Positions 1-6,015 of a DNA stretch of 8,153 nucleotides are shown here, piece by piece (position 1 is the first letter of the stretch; every line of letters begins with the position of its first letter). A program made the translations under genes and the position numbers. This DNA comes from JAEUPI01 sp044222685 (lineage in GTDB: Bacteria > Pseudomonadota > Gammaproteobacteria > Burkholderiales > Burkholderiaceae_C): positions 1 through 8,153 of the forward strand of contig JBGAMU010000158.1 in NCBI GenBank assembly GCA_044222685.1. Reading direction: 5' to 3'. The notes under the pieces were generated by a model. That model made no database searches. It saw only the letters and a list, made by a program, of their open reading frames with translations, and was not told the origin of the DNA.

Positions 1-182
1 GGCCGAGCGCGCTCGGTGCCGGCACCGAGGGCGCGCTGCGGGTGGTGCTCACGATTGGGCTGAGCCTGGCCACCTACGAATGCGTGCGCCGGGTGGACTT
101 GCTGCGCCCGTGGTTCGGCCTGGCCGGACACGCGAGGGCCCGGCCCGCCCGAGGCCTGATGGCCGGCAAGGTGGCGCGGTGA
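1..182 (+). CDS. C-terminal end of a probable acyltransferase-3 family membrane protein (partial)
   Basis: The reading frame is open from the left edge (first full codon at base 3) to a TGA at 180-182, giving about 59 residues; the start lies outside the window. The visible part has a hydrophobic stretch (LRVVLTIGLSLATYECV) followed by a basic segment RRVDLLRPWFGLAG and an Arg/Ala-rich tail. A last membrane helix, then a short cytoplasmic 'RR..LLRP.FG' segment, is how many acyltransferase-3 proteins (OpgC/OafA-like integral membrane O-acyltransferases) end. With the catalytic N-terminal part missing, the family call rests on this tail only. The gene converges on the dioxygenase gene, leaving 65 bp between the two stop codons. 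It is probably unrelated to the transport locus. Confidence 0.5.
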   Translation, partial: PSALGAGTEGALRVVLTIGLSLATYECVRRVDLLRPWFGLAGHARARPARGLMAGKVAR

Positions 183-247
183 GGCGAGCACCGCGTTGGC
201 GCGGCGCCCGGACCGCTAGATCGTTCTCGATGGCTCCGCCGGGACGA
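183..247. other. Short convergent intergenic gap
   Basis: These 65 bp separate the stop codons of the acyltransferase-like gene and the dioxygenase gene. GATCGT (219-224) and ACGATC (244-249) form a 6-bp inverted repeat with a 19-nt loop that runs into the dioxygenase stop codon. There is no U-run on either strand, so I do not call a terminator. Confidence 0.3.
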
Positions 248-1207
248 TCAAGCCGGCACCTCGTGGTTCTCGATGAACTCCTCGATCGGCGTGGGCCCCC
301 AGACATAGAACGAGTCCTCGGCCGGATGGTCGGCGGCCGGCCAGTCGAGGTCGTGCGGCACGAAGTCGATGTCGTGCGAGTACTCGGCGAAGCTGCCCCA
401 CGGGTCCTTCACGTAATAGAAGTAGTTGGAGCCGAGCACGTGGCGACCGACGCCCCAGCCGCGCGCATAGCCGGCGTGGCGCATCTGCTCGGAGCCGAGC
501 CCCACCTCGTGGATGCTGCCGACGTCCCAGCTCGAGTGGTGCAAGCCCGGCGCATGCGACTTGGCGAACGCCACCAGGTGGTGGTCGCTGGCGTGCACGC
601 CGTGCATGAAGGCGATGCCGTCGCCGCTGTGGTCGGACAGCCGCATGCCGAGCACGTCGCGGCAGAAGGCGATCATGCGCGGCACGTCGGGCGTGAACAT
701 CAGCAGGTGGCTCAGGCGTCGCGGATGGACCGGCGCCACCTTGCTCCGGCCGGGTGACGCGCCTGCGCCCGGCGGTACCGCGGGGAACACGGTGTGCGCC
801 GACTTCTGCGCCGGCGAGCTCTTGTCGGCCACACGCAGCTGAACCGCCACGCCGTCGGGGTTGCGCAACCAGACACCTGCGCTGTCCACCGCCAGCGCGT
901 GCGGCTCGCAGCTCAGCTTGAGGCGCTGCACGCGCTCGGCGAAGGCCGGCAGGTCGTCGGCGAAGACGCCGTAGCTCACGTACTGCAGCTTCTTCGTCTT
1001 GCCGGCCTCGACGACCGTCCCCCAGGCATGGGGATGGCCGAAGGTGTGCAGATCCAGGCGCTGGCCGGTGCGGCGCACGTCCAGACCGAAGGCCTTGTAG
1101 AACTTTTCCGCCACGCCCAGGTCGGGCACCGTGAAGACGAAACGATCGATCGAGTGCACGCCCACCACGCCGGGCCGGCGGGTGGCGGCTGAGCCTGTAT
1201 GCGCCAT
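248..1207 (-). CDS. Two-domain extradiol ring-cleavage dioxygenase (VOC superfamily)
   Basis: Predicted cytoplasmic Fe(II)- or Mn(II)-dependent enzyme that opens catechol-type rings next to the two hydroxyls (type I extradiol dioxygenase, BphC/catechol 2,3-dioxygenase type). The 319 residues form two VOC modules, roughly 16-126 (structural, starting HSIDRFVFTVPDLG) and 163-283 (catalytic). Metal ligands fit His167, His223 or His224, and Glu275. The acid-base residues fit His209/210, His256 and Tyr265. The His256-to-Tyr265 (+9) and His256-to-Glu275 (+19) spacings equal those of BphC His241, Tyr250 and Glu260. A tail rich in Asp, Pro and Trp (284-319) follows. The ATG at 1207 is preferred to an upstream ATG at 1312 because GGAAAGG precedes it at a normal distance and the extra 35 residues are Arg/Pro-rich and unlike the family. 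The gene is divergent from the transporter operon. Its substrate cannot be read from the sequence; a glyoxalase-like or non-catalytic role is less likely given the full ligand set. Confidence 0.87.
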   Translation of the reverse strand: MAHTGSAATRRPGVVGVHSIDRFVFTVPDLGVAEKFYKAFGLDVRRTGQRLDLHTFGHPHAWGTVVEAGKTKKLQYVSYGVFADDLPAFAERVQRLKLSCEPHALAVDSAGVWLRNPDGVAVQLRVADKSSPAQKSAHTVFPAVPPGAGASPGRSKVAPVHPRRLSHLLMFTPDVPRMIAFCRDVLGMRLSDHSGDGIAFMHGVHASDHHLVAFAKSHAPGLHHSSWDVGSIHEVGLGSEQMRHAGYARGWGVGRHVLGSNYFYYVKDPWGSFAEYSHDIDFVPHDLDWPAADHPAEDSFYVWGPTPIEEFIENHEVPA

Positions 1208-1244
1208 GGGACTTGCCCTTTCCGGGGGTTGCGAACGCGCATTC

Positions 1245-1250
1245 AGTGTA
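1245..1250 (-). promoter_or_regulatory. Candidate -10 element of the dioxygenase gene
   Basis: On the minus strand this reads TACACT, four of six matches to TATAAT, 38-43 bp upstream of the dioxygenase ATG. This would give a leader of about 30 nt. I see no convincing -35 hexamer at 16-18 bp, so the promoter would be weak or activator-dependent. Confidence 0.35.
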
Positions 1251-1321
1251 GGCGCGCCGCCGCGGCCACGCGAGGCCGACCCGGGTTGACCCCAATGCCG
1301 CCGGATGGCCACGGACGCCGT

Positions 1322-1350
1322 CGCACACAGGGCAAAACCCGACGTGTGCG
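1322..1350. promoter_or_regulatory. Inverted repeat, possible operator in the divergent promoter region
   Basis: CGCACAC (1322-1328) and GTGTGCG (1344-1350) are perfect inverted 7-bp arms, with their centres 22 bp apart (about two helical turns). Nested inside is GGG (1330-1332)/CCC (1338-1340) around CAAAA. The right arm touches the proposed -35 region of the binding-protein gene, so a dimeric regulator here could repress it or control both divergent genes. An operator role is inferred from symmetry and position. Confidence 0.4.
1331..1340 (+). repeat. 10-mer shared by two promoter regions (copy 1)
   Basis: GGCAAAACCC occurs here, 65 bp upstream of the binding-protein ATG, and again at 7352-7361, 67 bp upstream of the amidohydrolase ATG. 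The two copies have opposite orientation relative to the gene they precede. This copy lies in the loop of the inverted repeat at 1322-1350. Confidence 0.3.
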
Positions 1351-1368
1351 CGCCGCTCGCTTGATAAC
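1339..1368 (+). promoter_or_regulatory. Candidate promoter of the ABC transporter operon
   Basis: The AT-rich block TTGATAACC at 1361-1369 is the only clear -10-like site before the binding-protein gene; hexamer GATAAC (1363-1368) keeps the ATAA core. A weak -35 candidate CCGACG (1339-1344) lies 18 bp upstream, sharing GAC with TTGACA. Transcription would start near 1375, leaving about 30 nt of leader. The -35 overlaps the right half of the inverted repeat at 1322-1350. Confidence 0.35.
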
Positions 1369-1394
1369 CTGTCCGTCGCGTTCAATCGACCGAT

Positions 1395-1399
1395 GGAGA
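1395..1399 (+). promoter_or_regulatory. Ribosome binding site that decides the start of the binding-protein gene
   Basis: GGAGA ends 5 nt before the ATG at 1405. The upstream in-frame ATG at 1393 overlaps this motif and has no ribosome binding site of its own. Starting at 1405 also gives a cleaner signal peptide, beginning MRLFSSWLPR. Confidence 0.75.
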
Positions 1400-1404
1400 A
1401 CACC

Positions 1405-2601
1405 ATGCGCCTCTTTTCGTCCTGGCTGCCCCGCGTTGCCGCGGCGCTCGGTCTGCTCGCTGCGATCGGCAGCGCGAGTGCGCAGAACACGGTGCGCATC
1501 GGCAGCACGCTGGCGCTGACCGGGCCGCTGTCGGCCACCGCACAGATCCACAAGCTGGTCGGCGAGATCTATGTCGAGCAGCTCAACAAGCGCGGCGGCC
1601 TGCTCGGTCGGCAGGTGGAGTGGATCGTCAAGGACGACCAGTCCAAGCCCGACGTGGCGCGCACGCTGTACGAACAGCTCGTCACGGCCGACAAGGTGGA
1701 TCTGCTGATGGGCCCGTATGCCACCGGCGCCATCCTGTCGGCGATGGGCGTGGCGCAGCGCTACGACAAGATCTTGATCCACCACACCTTCGGCATCCCG
1801 TCGCTCGCCAAGTACGAGCGGCAGTTTCCGGCCTGGTCGCTCGGCGCCGATCCCGGCACGACGGTGCCGACCACGGTGCTGGGTGCGCTCAGCGCCGCCG
1901 GCAAGTCACCGAAGACGGTGGCCATCGTGACCAGCAAGTTCCCGTCGATCCACTTCATGTCGCTCGGCGCGCGCGAGGTGTTCAAGAAGCGCGGCGTCCA
2001 GGAGGTACTGTTCCTCGAATGGGAGTTCGGCAACCGCGACTTCGGCCCGATCGCCGCGCGCGTGAAGGACGCCAAGCCCGATTTCGTGTGGGTCGGCGCG
2101 ATCGGCCTCGACGGCAACCTGCTGCTCGACGCGATGAAGAAGATCGACTACGCGCCGCCGCTGCACTTCCACCTCTACCCGGCGCCGGGGCCGATGGTGA
2201 AGGCGGCCGAGGCCAACGGCGCGCTGTCGGTGTCGATCTTCGAGGATCACCCACCCTTCAACAACAACGCGGTGGCGGCCGAGTTCACCAAGGTCTTCAC
2301 CGAGCGCGCGACCAAGGCCAACCTGCCGGAGACCGCGGTGGAGGTGCAGGCCGCCGCGTCGTACACCGCGTGGCAGCTGCTCGAGGCCGCCGTCAACGGC
2401 ACCAAGAGCCTCGACGACAAGAAGATGGCCGACTGGCTGAAGGCCAACAAGGTCGACACCATCCAGGGCAAGCTGCGCTTCGACGGGCCCAGCAACTACG
2501 GTGACGACCTGATGCGCGTGAAGCAGGTGCAGAACGGCAAGTGGCTGGTGGTCTATCCGCCGGAGGTGGCGGCGCCCGGCGCCAAGCTGATCGCCAAGTG
2601 A
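1405..2601 (+). CDS. Periplasmic substrate-binding protein of a HAAT-type ABC importer (LivJ-like)
   Basis: Binds the imported compound in the periplasm and delivers it to the LivH/LivM permeases. The protein has 398 residues, normal for type I periplasmic binding proteins of the hydrophobic amino acid/amide family. Residues 1-26 form a Sec signal peptide (basic start, Leu/Ala core, cleavage expected after ASA, before QNTV). The mature protein starts with the family pattern VRIGSTLALTGPLS (30-43), followed by the LNKRGGLLGR segment (60-69) and GPYATGAILSA (103-113), a typical lobe-1 ligand loop. It is the first gene of a four-gene operon. The ligand cannot be deduced; many relatives bind amides, urea or aromatic acids rather than leucine. 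The nearby amidohydrolase and extradiol dioxygenase make an aromatic or acylated ligand plausible, but this is inference. Confidence 0.9.
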   Translation: MRLFSSWLPRVAAALGLLAAIGSASAQNTVRIGSTLALTGPLSATAQIHKLVGEIYVEQLNKRGGLLGRQVEWIVKDDQSKPDVARTLYEQLVTADKVDLLMGPYATGAILSAMGVAQRYDKILIHHTFGIPSLAKYERQFPAWSLGADPGTTVPTTVLGALSAAGKSPKTVAIVTSKFPSIHFMSLGAREVFKKRGVQEVLFLEWEFGNRDFGPIAARVKDAKPDFVWVGAIGLDGNLLLDAMKKIDYAPPLHFHLYPAPGPMVKAAEANGALSVSIFEDHPPFNNNAVAAEFTKVFTERATKANLPETAVEVQAAASYTAWQLLEAAVNGTKSLDDKKMADWLKANKVDTIQGKLRFDGPSNYGDDLMRVKQVQNGKWLVVYPPEVAAPGAKLIAK

Positions 2602-2616
2602 GCCGTCGTCGACGGC
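2602..2616 (+). repeat. Intercistronic hairpin after the binding-protein gene
   Basis: GCCGTC-GTC-GACGGC is a perfect 6-bp stem with a 3-nt loop, starting at the base right after the binding-protein stop codon and ending 13 nt before the next start. No U-run follows, so it is not a classical terminator. It could protect the 3' end of the binding-protein message or reduce downstream expression, as hairpins after binding-protein genes do in other ABC operons. Confidence 0.4.
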
Positions 2617-2629
2617 GCGAGGGGCCCCG

Positions 2630-3487
2630 GTGAGCTGGCCCAGCGCGAACCTGCTCGCGCAGTCGGCCCTGTCGGGTCTGTTCGTCGGCTCGTTGTACGG
2701 ACTGATCGGGCTCGGCCTCGGCCTGAGCTGGGGGCTGCTGCGCACGATCAACCTCGCGCACTTCGGCTTCGTCTTCGGCGGCGCTTACGTCGCCTACCAG
2801 ATCAACGCCAGCACCGGCATCGACCCGCTGCTCACGCTGGTGGTGATCGTGCCGCTGTTCTTCGCGGCCGGCGTGGCGCTGCATGCGGTGATCACGCGCT
2901 TCGACGTCTCGGCGCTGAACACGCTGCTCGTCACCTTCGGCCTCACCGCGATCATCGAGGCCACCATCCAGGCCATCTGGAGCGCCGACTTCCGTCGGCT
3001 GGAGTGGCACCACGGCAATGTGAAGTTCAAGCTCGGCGAGCTGTTCGTGCCGCTGCCGGAGCTGATCACGCTGTTCGTCGCGCTGGCGGCCACCTTCGCG
3101 CTGTGGGGCGTGCTGCGCGGCACCGACCTCGGCAAGGCCATGCGCGCCGCGGCGCAGGACGCACCGATCGCCGCCGCCTTCGGCGTCGACCAGCGGCGCC
3201 TGTCGCTGCTGCTGGCCGGCACCTGCGCGGCATTGGCCGGTGTGGCCGGCGTGTGCCTGTCCTTGAGCTTCACGCTCGCGCCGTCGCAGATCTACGCCTG
3301 GGTCGGCGTGGTGTTCGCCGCGGTGATGATGGGCGGGCTCGGCAGTCCCGTCGGGCCGCTGGTGGCCGGCATCATCATCGGCGTCAGTGAGGCGTTGACG
3401 ATGGCGATCACCGCGCCGTCGTGGGCGCCGATCGTCTCGTTCACGCTGCTGATCCTGTTGCTGCTCGTGCGGCCGGGCCGGCTGTGA
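2630..3487 (+). CDS. livH: LivH-type inner-membrane permease subunit
   Basis: One of the two membrane subunits forming the translocation path of the importer. The 285 residues are very hydrophobic, with about eight membrane segments expected. Family features include LLRTINLAHFGFVFGGAYVA (37-56), the cytoplasmic coupling loop around GTDLGKAMRAAAQDAPIAAA (164-183) that contacts the ATPases, and MMGGLGSPVGPLVAGIIIG (233-251). The start is GTG at 2630, set by GAGGGG (2619-2624) five bases upstream. The gene lies 28 bp after the binding-protein gene and 16 bp before the next, in one operon. The C-terminus stops at VRPGRL, a few residues shorter than in many LivH proteins. The symbol reflects the family, not proven leucine transport. 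Confidence 0.92.
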   Translation: MSWPSANLLAQSALSGLFVGSLYGLIGLGLGLSWGLLRTINLAHFGFVFGGAYVAYQINASTGIDPLLTLVVIVPLFFAAGVALHAVITRFDVSALNTLLVTFGLTAIIEATIQAIWSADFRRLEWHHGNVKFKLGELFVPLPELITLFVALAATFALWGVLRGTDLGKAMRAAAQDAPIAAAFGVDQRRLSLLLAGTCAALAGVAGVCLSLSFTLAPSQIYAWVGVVFAAVMMGGLGSPVGPLVAGIIIGVSEALTMAITAPSWAPIVSFTLLILLLLVRPGRL

Positions 3488-3503
3488 CGCGCGCGGAGCC
3501 GCG

Positions 3504-5312
3504 ATGAACCCGCGCGTGATCCTCGTCTTGCTGGCCGGCGCCGGCGTGCTCGCGCTCGAGCCGCTGCTCGGGCTGCCGGCGTTCTACGAGTCGATCCTGT
3601 ATCTGGTGCTGCACTGGATCATCCTCGCGACCAGCTGGAACATCCTGTCGGGCTATTCGGGCTACTTCTCGTTCGGGCACGGCGCGTACTTCGGTACCGG
3701 CGTGTACACGAGCGCGGTGCTGACGGCCAAGTTCGACTGGCCGTTCCTGGCCACGCTGCCGGTCGCCGCCGGGCTGGCGGCGCTGCTGGGCGTGGCGCTC
3801 GGCGCGGTGGTGTTCCGCGTGCGTTCGGTGCGCGGCGAGCTGTTCGCGCTGCTCACGCTGGCGGTGACCTTCGTGCTGGCAACGATCGTGCTGAACACGC
3901 CGATCGACGGCGGCCCGGGCATCTACCTGAGCGGGGTGCCGATACCGAAGATCGCGCCGACGCAGCCGGGCACGTTCTACCTGCTCGCACTGGCCGGCGC
4001 GACGGCGGCGCTGATCATCGCCTACGCGGTGCAGTACTCGCGGCTCGGCGTCGGGCTGTTCGCGATCCACGACGACGAGGACGCCGCCGAGGTGATGGGC
4101 GTGCCGACCTTTCGCTACAAGCTGATCGCGCTGGCAATCTCGTGTGCGCTGGCCGGGCTGGCCGGCGGCATCCACGCGCTCTTCATCTCCTACGTGACCA
4201 CCGCCGAGGTGTTCTCGATCTCGGTGCCGCTCACGGTGGTGCTGATGAGCGTGCTCGGCGGCACGCGCCACTGGGCCGGGCCGGCGGTGGGGGCGACGGC
4301 GATCACCGCGCTGCTGTATGCCTTCACCAAGGGCGACCTCGCGCTCGCCGGCAAGGCCACCACGGGTGCGGTGCTGATCGCGGCGATCCTGTTCATGCCC
4401 GACGGCATCGTGCCGCGGCTGCTGGCGCGGCGGCGGCCGCGCGCAGGCGAAGCGGCCACGCAGGCAGCGGCAACCGGCCCGGCGAGTGACCCGGCCGCAG
4501 AGGCTGCGCCCGCCGCAGCCGCGCGGTCGGCCGGCGCACCCGGCGAGCTGCTGCTGCAGGCGCGCAGCGTGGCGCGCTCGTTCTACGGCGTACAGGCACT
4601 GGCCGGCGTGGACGTGCAGGTGCGCCGCGGCGAGATCCTCGGTCTGCTCGGCCCCAACGGCTCGGGAAAGTCGACACTGATCAACGTGATCAGCGGCCAC
4701 TACCCCGCCACCGCGGGCACGGTGCAGTTCGAGGGACGCGAGATCGCGCAGCTGCCGGCGCACCGCATCGCGCGCGCGGGCATCGCGCGCACGTACCAGA
4801 TCCCGCGACCGTTCGCGCACCTGAGCGTGCGCGACAACGTCGCCGCGGCTGCCTTGGTCGGCAGCGCGGCGCTGCCGGCCGCGCAGGCGCGGCGCGAGGC
4901 CGCTCACTGGCTCGCCTTTGCCGGCCTCGCGGCCAAGGCCGACGCGCTGCCCGACGAGCTCAACCTGCACCAGCGCAAGTTTCTCGAGCTGGCGCGTGCG
5001 CTCGCGGCGCGGCCGCGCCTGGTGCTGCTCGACGAGGTGCTGTGCGGGCTGAACCCGGCCGAAATCGACGAGGCGGTGGCGCTGGTGCGGCGCATCCGCG
5101 ATGCCGGCACGACGGTGGTGTTCGTCGAGCACGTCATGCGCGCCGTCATGGCGCTGGCCGACCGCATCGTGGTGCTCAACCACGGTCTGCTGCTGGCCGA
5201 AGGTGCGCCGGCCGAGGTGATGCGCCGGCCCGAGGTGATGTCGGCCTACCTCGGCACCGGTGCCGGCGTGACGCCGCCATTGGGGAACCCTGCCCATGCT
5301 GCGACTGGTTGA
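3504..5312 (+). CDS. livM/livG: LivM permease fused to LivG ATPase
   Basis: A single 602-residue protein carries the second permease subunit and one ATPase of the importer. Residues 1 to about 308 are LivM: YSGYFSFGHGAYFGTGVY (51-68), the coupling loop AIHDDEDAAEVMGV (187-200), and a last helix ending at FMPDGIVPR (297-305). An Ala/Pro/Arg-rich linker spans about 309-347. Residues 348 to about 585 are the LivG nucleotide-binding domain: Walker A GPNGSGKST (383-391), Q-loop Gln432, Walker B LVLLDE (506-511), D-loop GLNP (515-518), switch His543. The ABC signature, expected as LSGGQ-like, reads LNLHQ (486-490) and lacks both glycines. No stop or frame change separates the halves, so the fusion is real in this sequence; similar fusions are known among proteobacterial liv-type systems. 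The ATG at 3504 has GGAG (3495-3498 region) upstream. The end overlaps livF by 17 bp, suggesting translational coupling. Confidence 0.92.
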   Translation: MNPRVILVLLAGAGVLALEPLLGLPAFYESILYLVLHWIILATSWNILSGYSGYFSFGHGAYFGTGVYTSAVLTAKFDWPFLATLPVAAGLAALLGVALGAVVFRVRSVRGELFALLTLAVTFVLATIVLNTPIDGGPGIYLSGVPIPKIAPTQPGTFYLLALAGATAALIIAYAVQYSRLGVGLFAIHDDEDAAEVMGVPTFRYKLIALAISCALAGLAGGIHALFISYVTTAEVFSISVPLTVVLMSVLGGTRHWAGPAVGATAITALLYAFTKGDLALAGKATTGAVLIAAILFMPDGIVPRLLARRRPRAGEAATQAAATGPASDPAAEAAPAAAARSAGAPGELLLQARSVARSFYGVQALAGVDVQVRRGEILGLLGPNGSGKSTLINVISGHYPATAGTVQFEGREIAQLPAHRIARAGIARTYQIPRPFAHLSVRDNVAAAALVGSAALPAAQARREAAHWLAFAGLAAKADALPDELNLHQRKFLELARALAARPRLVLLDEVLCGLNPAEIDEAVALVRRIRDAGTTVVFVEHVMRAVMALADRIVVLNHGLLLAEGAPAEVMRRPEVMSAYLGTGAGVTPPLGNPAHAATG

Positions 5313-6015
5313 CCTCGACGTGGCCTATGGCGCGGCGCGCGCGCTGTGGGGCGTGTCGCTCGAGGTGCGCGCGGGCGAGCTGCTCAGCGTCGTGGGCCCC
5401 AACAGCGCGGGCAAGACCACGCTGATCAACACCATCGCCGGCCTGCTGCCCGCGCGCGGCGGGCGCATCGAGCTCGAAGGCCGCGACATCACGCGGCTGC
5501 CGCCGCACCGCTTCTGCGCCGAGGGCATCGCACTGGTGCCCGAGGGCCGGCGCCTGTTCGGCGGCATGACGGTGCTGGAGAACCTCGAGGTCGGCAGCCT
5601 GCTGCCGACCGCGCGGGCGCAGCGGGCACAGTCGCTGGAGCAGGTGATCACGCTGTTCCCGGTGCTGAAGGAGAAGCTGCAGGCACCGGCGGCGGCGTTG
5701 TCGGGCGGGCAGCAGCAGATGGTCGCGATCGCCCGTGCCCTGATGGCGCGCCCCAAGCTGCTGCTGCTGGACGAGCCCTCGCTCGGCCTGTCGCCGCTGG
5801 TGGTGCGCGACATGTTCGCCGCCATCGAGCGCATCGCCGCTGGCGGCATGACGATCCTGCTGGTCGAACAGAATGTCGCCACGGCGCTGCAGATCGCGCA
5901 GCGTGTCTACGTGCTGGAAGAAGGGCGCATCGTCGCCGAGGGCGCACCCGAGGCGATCATGTCGCGGGCGGAGATCCGGCGCGCGTTCCTCGGCGAAGGA
6001 CTCAGCGGGAACTGA
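5296..6015 (+). CDS. livF: LivF-type ATP-binding subunit
   Basis: Second ATPase of the importer, acting at the cytoplasmic face as a partner of the LivG domain. At 239 residues it has the usual LivF length. Motifs: Walker A GPNSAGKTT (34-42), VPEGRRLF (81-88, where other ABC proteins have the Q-loop), canonical signature LSGGQ (135-139), Walker B LLLLDE (155-160), D-loop GLSP (164-167). The switch position reads LLVEQN, with Gln192 instead of His; this Gln and the VPEGR segment are usual for LivF, for example in E. coli. The ATG at 5296 lies inside the end of the livM-livG fusion and has GGGGAA (5282-5287) upstream. Last gene of the operon; its 3' end overlaps the convergent amidohydrolase gene by 14 bp. 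Confidence 0.93.
   Translation: MLRLVDLDVAYGAARALWGVSLEVRAGELLSVVGPNSAGKTTLINTIAGLLPARGGRIELEGRDITRLPPHRFCAEGIALVPEGRRLFGGMTVLENLEVGSLLPTARAQRAQSLEQVITLFPVLKEKLQAPAAALSGGQQQMVAIARALMARPKLLLLDEPSLGLSPLVVRDMFAAIERIAAGGMTILLVEQNVATALQIAQRVYVLEEGRIVAEGAPEAIMSRAEIRRAFLGEGLSGN

Noticed and set aside
219..249. GATCGT/ACGATC inverted repeat as a terminator between the convergent genes
   Set aside because: The loop is 19 nt, the stem only 6 bp, there is no U-run, and it overlaps the dioxygenase stop codon.
80..757. Plus-strand open frame across the acyltransferase end and the dioxygenase gene
   Set aside because: It crosses the end of one real gene and lies antisense to another; composition is of the shadow type and there is no supporting ribosome binding site.
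1208..1312. Extended N-terminus for the dioxygenase from the ATG at 1312
   Set aside because: The added residues are Arg/Gly/Pro-rich, no ribosome binding site is seen, and the ATG at 1207 has a good one and a normal family N-terminus.
216..1553. 445-codon minus-strand frame overlapping the dioxygenase and the start of the binding-protein gene
   Set aside because: It is out of frame with the VOC motifs and consists of Arg/Ala-rich shadow sequence; the frame ending at 248 contains the real catalytic residues.
3441..5297. 618-codon open frame on the minus strand opposite the LivM-LivG gene
   Set aside because: Its product is His/Arg/Gln-rich low-complexity sequence with no domain pattern, while the plus strand encodes intact LivM and ABC ATPase motifs. 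Long antisense frames are expected in GC-rich coding DNA.
1405..6015. Annotating the operon as a leucine/isoleucine/valine transporter
   Set aside because: The liv-type family also carries amides, urea and aromatic acids. Nothing in the binding protein that I can read fixes branched-chain amino acids, and the neighbours point elsewhere.
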